A stretch of DNA of 64,000 nucleotides from Juglans regia (GCF_001411555.2 NC_049908.1:26760724-26824723), one strand, 5' to 3'; counted from the stretch's first letter, positions 24,776-35,760 are shown. The notes: generated by a model from the letters alone, not told the origin. Numbers and translations are program-made.

Positions 24776-25468
24776 TAAAATTTATTTTTTCTTTTATTGT
24801 CTTTTCTATTATTATGTTCCAAAACATTTGAACAATTGATGTTTGAAATTTGTATAATACTAGTATGATATTTTTAATTAATTAAATTATGTTCTGTATG
24901 ATTAATACTGTTCGAATGGTTCGAGCAACATTAAAATTTCACAATTCGAACGACAAATGAGAAATACAATCCGTACTGACGTTTGAACATTAAAATATTT
25001 CTTCGAGTAACATTAATTTTCAAAACACTGTTCGAACGAACAAAATTTCACAAAATAAAATGTATGTTCGAACGGACATAATTTATATTCAAACAAACGT
25101 CATTGAAACAAAATTTATTAGTTTGAATAGGATCAAATATGGTTATTTGTTTGAATAGATAGGTCGGTTCGAATGAATGAGTCGATACAAACTGACAAAT
25201 ATTTCATTCGAACAATTTTTTTAGACGAAATTGATTCGTCTAAAAAAGAAACTCCCGTTCGAATAATTTCGACTGGTTCCACTAAATTTCATCCTTAAAA
25301 ATGATTTTTTGAGAGGAAATTTGAATTTTGTTTGTAAAAATCTTTTGAGACGGTCTTTTAGAGACAAAATAGAGGCGAAAATTTTTCATTTCCAAAACTA
25401 ATTTGAGACGAAATTGAAATTTTTTGAGACAAAATATTTTGTTTCAAAAAACCGTATCTCTTGTAGTG

Positions 25469-26301
25469 GGGTGAAATAGTTTTGATTATAAATTAATCCA
25501 TCATCCAATTACAAGCTTTACGAAGAGATGACTAATCGTCTTGACTCTTGACTCTTGGGAGTCACTTGACTTTGTCAAGCAAGAAGCATACCACTTTGTA
25601 AGTTTACTTAAAAAGAATAAGAATCCGACATGATTTTAATTTACAGTCCAACAAATAAAAAGAAAATGGACCCGACATGATTTGTGAGACTCGGATTTAA
25701 CTCCAATAGGAATGAGATCCACCTTGCCAGTTTGGAGTGTTTTCAGCATACTCCACTACTTTTTATTCTTTTGACATTATTTTTTTTTATCTTTTTATTT
25801 TATTTTATATTATAATATTTAAGATTTTATTATTATTTTTTATTATTATTCATAAAATATCTGATACTATCTCCGCATGCACCAACCTATCTCCATGTTA
25901 ACCAACAAAACTGGCCCATTGTATTACTTTAGATAGAAAGATTCCTATTTCCTCCCCAAATCTCGTTTTATTTTTCAATCGAGCTTTAACTTTTAAATCC
26001 AATCAATAAATGTTAAAGATTCAACAAATAAAGCAACTTTAATGAATAAGCTTTGGCAGAAAGTATCCGCGTGGGTCATAATTACTTTAGATATTATATT
26101 TAAATATTTATTTTCATTTAAGAAAAAGGAAAAAGTGAACTTCTGTCCTAATGGGCTCCTATCAGATAACATTCCCTTATTCCACTATGTGGATTTAAAA
26201 AGAAAAAAGAAAAAAAGTTGTAACAAAGAGAAAGGCAAAGTCAGTCAAAAAGACATGAAAGGGAAAAATTGTAGCGTAGAGAAAGGCAAAGTTAGTCAAA
26301 A
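25469..26301. other. AT-rich non-coding spacer
   Basis: It contains the second copies of two local direct repeats (25663-25731 and 25947-26065). The open frame at 26042-26350 is lysine-rich low complexity with a repeated VEKGKVSQK word, and I do not support it as a gene. Confidence 0.4.
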
Positions 26302-26477
26302 AGGAGTTTTGTTATGGAAAAGTAAATTTATATATCAATCTACATATTAATATTATTGTCTTCATATTTTAAATTTAAATTAGTATTATTTTTAATAAAA
26401 TTTATTTTCTGACCAATCATATTGAATGGGTACGCATATTAGTGTGCAGAATCGCTTATAATTAAATTTTTCCAATA
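26302..26477. repeat. Dispersed repeat R2, copy 1
   Basis: About 175 bp with CAATCTACATATTAATATTA, AATAAAATTTATTTTCTGAC, ATCATATTGAATGG and ATCGCTTATAATTAAATTTT. A second copy lies at 46489-46664. It is probably a MITE; the ends were not resolved. Confidence 0.6.
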
Positions 26478-27643
26478 AAAAAGACAAGTATGAAATGGAG
26501 AGTGCGGAGAAAAGAAGTTATTATTTGGTGTTGTAAGTAGAAAATTTACAGAAAAGAAGGAGAAAACAGAAAAATTAAAAATACGATATCTTAATGCCTA
26601 ATGGTGTGGTGTAAGCATAGAATCGTGTCAATCTCCACAAAAATATATTTGAATTATTGTTTATTTATTTTTTGTTGTTTGGTTCTTGTAACTATTTATT
26701 TATTATTCGTTATTTGGGTGTATTGATGTACAAATAATATGTTTGCATATTACTATAACAAAACTTATTAAGTTGTAAATATGTTTAGTACTAGAGTTTT
26801 GCTTGTAATTGGAAAAGAAAAGGTTTAAATATATTTGATCGACTAAGCAAAAAAATTTAAAATCCGGCTCCGCACCAACCTCGATAAAAATAAGTTGGAG
26901 TCTTTTTTTTTTTTTTTAATTTTTTAGTTGGAGTCAGAGTCGGAGTTGGAAGCGTCACCCAATAAACTCCAACTCCGAATCTAACTCCAATATTATATAT
27001 ATGTTATACAAATATGTATTTATCTATATATTGATCATATATGCTAGTATGATTTTATAGTAATATAACTAGAACTTATATAGTTAAATTTAATAATATA
27101 TTAGTATGAGTGAATTATTATAAAATAATATACTTATACTATAATATAAATAGACTGATAATAGTATTTGTAAACATCATAGTATTACTAATTGAGATAA
27201 GTCTAATATAATACGTTAATAACACATAATACTAATTTATTAAAGTATAATGACATGTAATTAGACACTACAAAGTCTAGTATATAATTAAGTTAGAAAT
27301 AAATTAAACACTAGTATAAAAACATGTAATTAGATATTATAGAATAAGTCTAGAATATAAATAAATTAGACAGTAGTATAGAAATAACTAATAAATTAAT
27401 AACACATAATACTAATTTACTAAAATATGATAATATATAATTACAAATTACAAATTACAAATAAATTATAAATAAGTTAGACACTAATAACTAATATCTT
27501 TTATAATTAAAGATTTACTATAAACACTGATGTGCAATGACCATTAACAGGGGCATTTTGTTGGTATTATTCAAAGAGATTTGATTATCTTTTTAGTAAA
27601 CTTCAAATTCAAAAGGCCACAAAAAAGTCTTGTTTAAAAAAAG
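26478..27643. other. AT-rich upstream region of the fusion gene
   Basis: No gene is supported. A short stretch at 26860-27000 has repeated GGAGTTGGAGTC and ACTCCAACTCC words in opposite orientations, possibly a small inverted-repeat element. 27000-27540 is very AT-rich with repeated AATACTAATTTA(C/T)TAAA words. Confidence 0.35.
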
Positions 27644-27818
27644 AAAAATTCTAGACATAAGTCTCACATTCTTGCACACCATTTAAAAACATGTGATTTT
27701 ACTCTTTCATCGTCATATTTCATATTTCATATTTAATCATATTTCATAAAAGAGTAAAATTACTTGTTTTTAAATGAAATACGGAAGTGTAGGACTTCTG
27801 AGTAGCACAACTCTTAAA
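27644..27818. mobile_element. Inverted-repeat MITE in the fusion-gene promoter
   Basis: The left arm contains ATTTAAAAACATGTGATTTT followed by ACTCTTT. The right arm, 27750-27818, reads back as ATTTAAAAACAAGTAATTTT then ACTCTTTT. The arms are about 50 bp and a TTTCATATTTCATATTT spacer lies between them. It ends about 30 bp upstream of the TATA-like box and about 145 bp upstream of the start codon. Confidence 0.55.
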
Positions 27819-27850
27819 AAATAGTTAAATTTTTTTTTTTTCAAGTGACC

Positions 27851-27859
27851 TTTATAAGG
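27851..27859 (+). promoter_or_regulatory. TATA-like box of the fusion gene
   Basis: TTTATAAGG lies 105 bp upstream of ATG 27964. The leader that follows is pyrimidine-rich (CTCGCTCCATATCTACTTCT), similar to the leader of the BAM1-like gene (CTCCCACTCCATCTACTTCT). Confidence 0.45.
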
Positions 27860-27963
27860 CTTCACAGTTCACACTCGACTTATTACAAACATCTTTCTCA
27901 TTCTCGCTCCATATCTACTTCTTCGCTACCTCTCCAAACCAAATCAAGAAATTAAAGAGAAAA

Positions 27964-30279
27964 ATGAAAATGCAATTCCTCCTTTCGCTTCTGCTTCTGT
28001 GCCTCCTCCACGTCCATCCAACCCTCTCTGGCAGATACCTCCTCCTGGAACACAAAGCCCTCCTCTCCTTCAAATCCTCCATCACTGATGACCCACAATC
28101 AGCTCTTTCTACGTGGAATGCCTCCACTAGCCACTGCAACTGGGAGGGTATCACGTGCCACCCTTCCCTTCGCCGCGTGACCGCCCTCAAGCTGGTTCAC
28201 CTTCAACTCTCTGGTACTCTCTCCCCGGACCTAGCTCATCTCAGTTTCCTGTCCGAACTCTCTGTCTCCCTTAATCAGCTCTCCGGGGCCATCCCCACCG
28301 AGCTCTCTTCCCTCTCTGCCCTCCGCGTCCTCGATCTCTCATATAATCGCTTCCACGGCGCTATTCCTGAGTTTATTGGTGACATGCCGGAGCTGGAGGA
28401 GTTGAGTTTGTGGGAGAACAACTTTACTGGGATTATTCCTCAGAGGCTAGGAAAGAATGGGAAGCTTCAGCTTCTTGATCTTTCATGGAATAAACTGACT
28501 GGTACTCTGCCTCCTGATATGTGTTTTGGGAATCGGCTTGAGACTCTGAATACTGAGGAAAATTTATTGGTCGGTCCAATCCCGAACTCACTCGGGAGGT
28601 GCGAGTCGCTGTCTGAGATCCAAATGGGGCACAACTTTCTCAACGGTTCAATGCCAAGAGACCTTTTCGGTTTGCCCAATCTCAGCATTGTGATGCTGCA
28701 GAATAACCGTCTGACCGGGAAGTTTCCCATTTCCTCAAGAAATAATTCTCAATTGAGGGCACTAGATATTTCTGACAACAAGATTCATGGGGAGCTACCT
28801 AGTTGGATCTGGAGACTTCCCGATCTTCAGTTTTTGAATCTTTCTCAAAATTGTCTAGAGACTCTAGATGTGAATTTAAACTCACAGACTTCCCAACCCA
28901 TGTTGAATATCGTAGACCTTCACTCCAACCAGCTCAAAGGGCAACTTTCAACTATCCCACTGGGTTTTCGACACCGAGTCCCGCGCTCAGGTTACGACAG
29001 TATGGCGAGGCCCTTTTTTTTCTTCTCTGTTTCAAGGAATAAATTTGACGGGACTATTCCTACGTCACTATGCAATGCTGCCTATCTTAATGCTCTAGAC
29101 TTGTCCTATAATCACTTGACTGGCATGATTCCCAAATGCTTAATTGAAAAGAGTAAATATCTAAAGGTGATGGATTTAGGGGGAAACAACCTTACTGGCG
29201 TAATTCCCGATTCCTTTTCAGACTTCTGTAGTTTAAAAGCTTTGGTTCTGAATGGAAATCAACTAGAAGGAGAGCTACCAAAATCCTTGGCCAAGTGCAA
29301 TACAGAGTTGGAGGTTTTGGACGTCGGGAACAACCACATTCAGGATACCTTCCCATGTCATTTGAAGAACATAGACACATTGAGAGTCCTTATTTTGCGA
29401 TCTAACCAATTTTATGGGTCTGTTAATTGTCTAGACGCTAATACCACTTGGTCCAACCTACAAATTTTAGACCTGGCCTCAAACCATTTTGTTGGTATGT
29501 TTTCAATACGTTACTTTTCTAGCTGGAAGGCAATGATGGGAACTGAAAATAAGACTGGATCTGAGTTTGAAGATCTCCAATATATAACGCCAGTTCTCAC
29601 CTATCAAATTACGGTAAATGTTACATTAAAAGGTCAAGATTTGGAGTTAGTGAAGATCCGAACTATCTACACTTCACTTGACCTGTCGTGCAACAGTTTT
29701 GATGGACATATACCTGCAGAAATAGGAGAATTCAAAGCCCTATATGCCCTCAACTTATCTCACAATGCTTTTACAGGTCAAATCCCACAAGCTTTAGGAA
29801 AGTTGACTGCTCTTGAGTCACTAGACTTGTCGAGCAACAAGCTCATTGGAGAGATTCCTCTCCAACTTGCAGATGGACTTAAGTTCCTGTCAACCCTTAA
29901 CCTTTCCTTCAATCAATTGGTGGGAAAGATTCCACAGATCAAACAATTTCATACATTTACAGAAAGTTCATTCGAAGGAAATATAGGATTGTGTGACTTT
30001 CCTCTGAAAGAAAAATGCATACATGAAGAATTAGGACCATCACCTCCTCCATTTAAAGAATCTCATTGGAATTCAATTGATTGGGAATTCTTAAGTGTAG
30101 AATTGGGATTTTTTTTCGGCTTGGGGATTTCTATTGGACCTCTTATATTTTGGAAGAGATGGAGGGAACACTACTATAAACATGTCTACGACATTGTTTT
30201 TAAGATGTTACCTCGGGCATACATAAGCATAGAAAATCAACGTAGGCGAGCATCCAGGAATCAAGGACGGCAAGCATGA
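27964..30279 (+). CDS. Chimeric LRR receptor: BAM1-like N-terminus fused to RLP C-terminus
   Basis: An intronless open frame of 771 codons. Residues 1-22 form a signal peptide. The N-cap has [15 protein letters not shown] (51-65). LRRs run from about 73. Residues 1 to about 254 match the BAM1-like kinase at 40384 throughout, including [14 protein letters not shown] and [10 protein letters not shown]. After residue 129 they skip 193 BAM codons in frame. From about residue 255 (RNNSQLRALDISDNKIHGEL) the protein is an ordinary RLP: further LRRs, an island (about 516-565), four last LRRs, cap cysteines, an acidic/proline spacer, a membrane helix about 711-729 with GFFFGLGISIG, and a short basic tail. 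There is no kinase, so signalling would need a partner such as SOBIR1 (family knowledge). Residues 333-351 (FRHRVPRSGYDSMARP) break the LRR rhythm. The start is ATG 27964, with a second in-frame ATG at 27970 that aligns with the BAM start. The ligand is unknown. Confidence 0.85.
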   Translation: MKMQFLLSLLLLCLLHVHPTLSGRYLLLEHKALLSFKSSITDDPQSALSTWNASTSHCNWEGITCHPSLRRVTALKLVHLQLSGTLSPDLAHLSFLSELSVSLNQLSGAIPTELSSLSALRVLDLSYNRFHGAIPEFIGDMPELEELSLWENNFTGIIPQRLGKNGKLQLLDLSWNKLTGTLPPDMCFGNRLETLNTEENLLVGPIPNSLGRCESLSEIQMGHNFLNGSMPRDLFGLPNLSIVMLQNNRLTGKFPISSRNNSQLRALDISDNKIHGELPSWIWRLPDLQFLNLSQNCLETLDVNLNSQTSQPMLNIVDLHSNQLKGQLSTIPLGFRHRVPRSGYDSMARPFFFFSVSRNKFDGTIPTSLCNAAYLNALDLSYNHLTGMIPKCLIEKSKYLKVMDLGGNNLTGVIPDSFSDFCSLKALVLNGNQLEGELPKSLAKCNTELEVLDVGNNHIQDTFPCHLKNIDTLRVLILRSNQFYGSVNCLDANTTWSNLQILDLASNHFVGMFSIRYFSSWKAMMGTENKTGSEFEDLQYITPVLTYQITVNVTLKGQDLELVKIRTIYTSLDLSCNSFDGHIPAEIGEFKALYALNLSHNAFTGQIPQALGKLTALESLDLSSNKLIGEIPLQLADGLKFLSTLNLSFNQLVGKIPQIKQFHTFTESSFEGNIGLCDFPLKEKCIHEELGPSPPPFKESHWNSIDWEFLSVELGFFFGLGISIGPLIFWKRWREHYYKHVYDIVFKMLPRAYISIENQRRRASRNQGRQA

Positions 30280-31998
30280 AGAAATCAAGGTGGGAGGGAT
30301 TAGTGATAGATACGAGGAGCAATGCTAGTCAATGATGTCAGGTATGTCTCCAATTGATTTTTTGGTATGCAAGTAAATGTTGTCCGAAGTGATGTATTAT
30401 ATATAAATTAGCAAGATTGTTGAAATTCCTAAGGCATGATCTCCAACATGGCAGGCTACACAAATTGAACTGGATAGATCATTACAAAGTCGATCCCCCA
30501 CCAGCAGAAAGCGTTATGGGAATGAAGCACGGGGCTTTGTACCCATAATTAGATGTTTAACTCGTGAGTTAGAAAGTAAAATAAGAAATTACATTTGTAT
30601 AAGTTTCTAATAGTATTGGCGTTACTTTATGTAAGAATTTAGTCAAATTTAACAAAATATATGAAACATTTATTTCTGGTTTGCATAACCTATACGTAAT
30701 ACTCTCCGCATTGAATTAGCTGACTTTCCTCTATACCATTAAATTTTTTTTAATTTATTATTAATTCATCTCTTTATTGGGAGAGAGAGTTTAACAATAT
30801 TAATCAAATTAAGGAAGAGATACAGAAAAAAATATTAATATATTATTTAGTTGTGCAACAATGCTAATTAAATTTGTTGGGAGTTTTAGCTGAAAGTTAT
30901 TTTAGCTAACTTTTACATAAGTCAATGCTAATGAAATTTGATCCATAATATTCTTTAAACTTTCACTATCTAAATATTTTATAAAATCCAATGACAATGC
31001 TCTAAGTTGAGTAACACTAAATTCAGACGTTGTTAGCATAAAATAATTAAATATATAAATGAATCTTTTATATATATATATATATATTTATAAATATAGG
31101 TGTGCTTATCAAGTTGTGACGTTCACCACGCTAAGACTATGGCTAGTGTCAATTCCCACAACCATAAGCCGATCCTCGTACCCAGGACAGTTGCAAACAA
31201 CCCATGTAAAAGTTCACGAGTGGTTCTGATCTTTTTTTTTTTTATTTGTCTGTTGTGGCATGTAGTATATATACATATTCTTAAGATGGCTACAAGTTTC
31301 TTCTATGGTTGCCGCTCTGTTATCTAATCTCCTACCCCGGCTTCGGCCAGCCATAGCCCTCACTTATTCGTTCCTCTCGATAAGCCCACGCGGGTCTCTT
31401 CTCATATTCTCCATCATTTTTTCTATCTAACTTGCCACAGGAAGCAGAGTAACTACCTCGTTGCTAATAATTGCTAGCCACCAGCTTCGTCGCACCTTGT
31501 TCCTCTTACGGTGAGTCTCAGACCTTTCTGTCTCTCTGCCTCTGTTATCTCGAGTGAATATTTGTTTCTTTTTGGCATCAAAACCATACTTATACCTAGG
31601 CTATGTTTGGGCACCTAGATGAGATGAGACTCATCTAAAAGACTTTCATAATATTCTTCCCCAACATCACTCAAACATATAACAATTTTCAATTTTAACT
31701 TTTTTCATCTAATTGTTACCTAATCATTACTATGAAGCCCAGTTCTTTCTTTTAGTTGTTGTTTGTGTGTGTGAAGTCTTGGCCAGTGTAAAAGCCAAGA
31801 CCACAAAAAAAAAGGGCACAATCCCTCATCCCTAATATGGCACCATTTTGTACTAAAGAAAGGGGCATGAAACCCTAATCCACTACACCCTTCGCTCTCT
31901 TTTTTCTTCTTTCCTCATTCTCCCTCTCTTCCTTCCTATGCAACACCCCTCCCCAAGCCCCTCTCTCCCTCTTTGCAACTCATGACCTCCCTGCATGC

Positions 31999-32001
<3 letters not shown>

Positions 32002-32035
<34 letters not shown>
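32002..32035. repeat. (CT)n microsatellite
   Basis: A pure CT tract, shorter than its counterpart at 3607-3656. Confidence 0.9.
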
Positions 32036-32040
<5 letters not shown>

Positions 32041-33786
32041 TCCAATAACCGGCATAGTGATCCACATTCACCGAAACTCAAATAATAAACTCTGAACTAT
32101 TGAAACCTAAATTCAGACTCTCTAAAACTCAAAACTAAGATTAAGAGCCAAACTCCCTATTCATCCCACAAGACGGGATTAAATAGATGTCAAAACTCAA
32201 ATCCAGAAGTAAAATAAATGCAGCTACAATCTAGTATAAAAATCTGGAAAATAGTTTCTAAACATAGATGTTAACATAAAAGGAAATTATCCCAAGAATA
32301 TCGAAATTATCTAAAATGGAAGATTCAGTGATATGCGGCTTAAATTACAGAGTTTGGGAGGATTTAGTCGTCAATAGATTGATTACGAAACTCGGAAGGG
32401 TCCCACCAAATAGATGACATGTGCGCTGAATATAATGGCGGGCGTGGAGGTCGCAAAGAACACAAGGCCCTCTTCTCGTCTACCGAGTTGTTGCCCACGA
32501 TATCATTTAGGTTTATTTTTTAAGTTGATCGTTTAGACTAGTCGTCCAATCTAACCACCTAGAGACAATATCCCTTCCAGGGACAATGCGACAACACTTG
32601 GAGTTTGAGCTACGATGGAAACGCCGACGACAAGATGATCTCTGACGGTTCTGGAATATAGTAGGAAGATGAACGGTTTTCTTAGCCTTTGAAGTTCAAC
32701 GGAGTAGAGGAAGAGAAAGTGGACGTGTGTGGCTTACCAAAAGCGAGGGATGCTGTGCGACAATGGTTTTGAGTGGCTGAATCGAGATTAATGGTGGCAG
32801 CAGCTTTTAATGGAGCAAAGCCCAATTTCAGTCATTGTTTTGCTAAGAAAAAAGCAGTGGAGAAAAAAGGAAGAGGAATCGATGTGATCTTACTGAGAAA
32901 GGGCAGAGGAGTAGGACAACAGAGCAAATATGGAGAAACTTTCTCCTTTGAAAGTGGTGGTGAAACACTAAGAGAAAATTTCTTTGTACTGTTAGATCAA
33001 GAGTAACGTGGAGAGATGAAGGTGAGCTTACGATGAGGCTTACTGAGTTTAAAAAACTGCGGCCGAGGACCACGATGGTTGGTTGGGCTCGATTTGTTTA
33101 TAGAGGGAATAAAGGTTGGGTTTCTCTATTGTTGGTGGACGTGTTTGCTATGTGTTGAGGAGTTGGCAAGTGGAAAACATATAGATGGGACCATCTTGGG
33201 CGTGTTCGATCCAAAGTGTTTAAGTGAATTTTAGCAGAGGAAGCCTCAGTATGATGACCGATTGAGAATGAATGGATAACAAAGGAAGGTGGCGTGAACT
33301 GAAGAGTGACTTAAGCAGTTTATTTATAGTAAGCTTCGGTGTGCCTGAAACTAACATGAGCATGTTTTACCCATGTAGAGGGGATATGGCAATTTATCAG
33401 TGAGACTTGGTCAATAGTGTTACGATCAAACACTACAAGTTTTAACTAACTATTTAATCACGTTTATATATTAATAGTGAAATGATAAAATTAATTCTAA
33501 TTTGAATTAAAAAATTTATAATAATATTAAATAAAAAAAATCAAAACTTATAATAATAACTAAATGATTAAATTTATCTTGTCTTTCTCAAATTTACGAT
33601 CGGTATGTTACAGTTACGCAAGGTCCCACCCACTTGTATAAAACAAGAAGATGCAAGACAAAATGTGTAATGACTTCAGCTGTGAAGTAATACCTAACAA
33701 CAAATATGCTAAGTGCTAAACACCCCTATCTTGTTCTTTAATTTGTTGATTATTTAACGGTCTCTGCAATTAAGCATTAAGACACA

Positions 33787-33787
33787 A

Positions 33788-33826
<39 letters not shown>

Positions 33827-33842
33827 AATAAATAAATAAATT
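33787..33842. repeat. (AAT)n(AAAT)n compound microsatellite
   Basis: About ten AAT units followed by about six AAAT units. Copy A has only a few AAAT units at the same place (7103-7128), so the tract expanded in copy B. Confidence 0.9.
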
Positions 33843-34071
33843 TATAGCTCTTTCGCTCCCTCAAATGGATCCCAACCCATTTGGGCTTTTCTCTTGTCAA
33901 CTATTTTCTTTAAAGAAAAGAGAACTATAGGAAGGAGGATTGGATTAGTCAGGTCCGGGCCACCATCCAGGCCTTCCCATATGTTCATTGCATTATAGTG
34001 CTCACTGCATGCACTAAAAGTGGCCAATTCCAGAACAAAACAAAAAAAAAAAGCCTATATACAATAGCTGT

Positions 34072-34390
34072 GACCCACTTTGTGGAGGCCCATAATCAGG
34101 TGGCCTTCGGCCATAGGGTGGCTCCTCGGATTAGATGGAGTTAAAAAAAATTCAATCAAAAAGAAAATTACAAAGGAGGAATAATTTTGTATTTGTAATG
34201 GAAAAACTAGATTCTTTCTTAAAAAATAAAAGATAAAAAGCCATGAAATAGTGAGGGGGAAGCGTTTGGGCTCTTCCACAGCAGTCCAATTTTATTGATA
34301 GCTCTTATTTTTTGTGAAAGAAAATCATAATTACAATCAGATTTCTAAAGGTTACAAATAAACATAAAAACTCATGTATTAAAAATTAAA
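34072..34390. other. Copy B-specific insertion of unknown type
   Basis: Copy A joins CAATAGCT directly to a run ending AAGAAAGCC (7348-7370). Copy B has about 320 bp in between, starting GTGACCCACTTTGTGGAGG. ATAGCT recurs inside it near 34297. No coding frame and no clear terminal repeat. Confidence 0.4.
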
Positions 34391-34990
34391 AGACCCAATC
34401 ATAAACTAAGAAAGCCAAAAAATTACAAACCAAATAGAAAGAATAAATCTAAGATACCAATTTGTAACAAGCGTAACAGAATCACACATATAAGAAAAAA
34501 AATAAAGAAACGAGAAGCAAAGACACAGTACCTCATTTTGATAACATCAAATAAGAAAAATAAATTATATCTATGTGAATAAGGCATCTTAACTGATTAG
34601 ATAAAGTATCTTTATCATCAATTTAGTTTGTATTTAGACCTCCAGAACTCTGCTTAAACAAGAAAATCAACTACAACATTACCCGAAGAGAGATATGAGT
34701 AATTTTATAATCCAACAACAGTACTTAGAATCTAAATTAGTTCGAGCAAAACTCTTCATGTGGTGATTCCTGAAAACATGTAAAATCTCACTGTATTTAA
34801 AATTAAGCTACGCATTACTTATAAAAGGAACACCACCCAATACATTAAATAGTAATTCATGCAACGTGGTTTCTGGGAAGGGGTGGGAATTTGAGCTTCG
34901 GGCATGCTGATCGGGGGTTTGCTCATTTTCATCTTTTTATTAACTTATAAGATTCTTAAGCTTACTATAGAAAAAACAAAAAAAAGTTTT

Positions 34991-35207
34991 AGGATGAGTT
35001 TGGATAGACAGTTCAGATGAGATAAGATGATATATTTGTTAAAAATTAAATAAAATATTGTAAAATATTATTTTTTAATATTATATTATTTTGAGATTTA
35101 AAAAAAATTGAATTATTTATTATATTTTTGTATAAAAATTTAAAAAAATTTTAATAATAAAATAAAATGAGATGAAACGAGATGTTTTGTGTATCCAAAC
35201 CGACCCT
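34991..35207. mobile_element. MITE, GTTTGGAT family, copy 2
   Basis: It starts AGGATGAGTTTGGATAGACA and ends GTATCCAAACCGACCCTTAA. The core has AATAAAATATTGTAAAATAT. It is absent from copy A. Confidence 0.7.
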
Positions 35208-35760
35208 TAAAGCTTTTGCTTTTTCCTAGTTGTAAGTGAAATTGTTTTGAAAAACTATGGTACGTAAGTAGATACAACCAGCGAATCTGTCTCCACCCAA
35301 CTCACTCTTTCCAACTTCCTAACCCCACTCCCCATAAAAACATATTAGTAAACTATACAATAAGAGATTATAAAAATAACCCTGGCCTTCCACAACCTTC
35401 AACCCTCTCATTCCCTCCCTCTTCCCTCACACCAAAATTAATTATGTCACCCTATTTCATACTCTCACTACCATACAAATTCTTAATGCTATCGGCCTAA
35501 CTACGTACGTCCAAACAAATATGGGCCCTTGATTCTAAATGTAACACATGGGATGATGTTGATCCTTGGATTAGGAGCTATTAGAAAAAATATTGTACCA
35601 TATACATCCTTCTCCACATTATGACACAACATCTTTAAACTATCAAACAAAATCGTAATAAACATTTTACAAATCAAAGAGATTATCCTTTGAAAAGTTT
35701 CTATCAAACAAAGTCATTTCCGTCGGCAGGGGCGACATTCTATGGAGTTTGATTTATTCT

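Larger units (their letters stand above)
23340..25468 (+). mobile_element. CACTA (En/Spm-type) transposon remnant
   Basis: It contains a broken Transposase_24-like gene (23340-24775), followed by about 550 bp rich in TTCGAACGA-like and GAGACGAAAT motifs. It ends TCTCTTGTAGTG at 25457-25468, whose reverse complement CACTACAAGAGA is the classical CACTA terminus. A matching left terminus was not found, so the 5' limit is uncertain. A LINE 3' tail lies inside it at 23940-24055. Confidence 0.55.
22969..25731. repeat. Direct repeats flanking the CACTA remnant
   Basis: About 62 bp with GATTTAGTTCCAATAGGAAT at 22969-23029 recurs with few changes at 25663-25731. With the 21673/25947 pair this shows that the 21.2-26.1 kb interval was duplicated locally, and the transposon remnant lies between the copies. 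Confidence 0.6.

Noticed and set aside
26042..26350. Lysine-rich 102-codon open frame
   Set aside because: Low complexity with an internal repeat, and it runs into a dispersed repeat; no sign of a gene.
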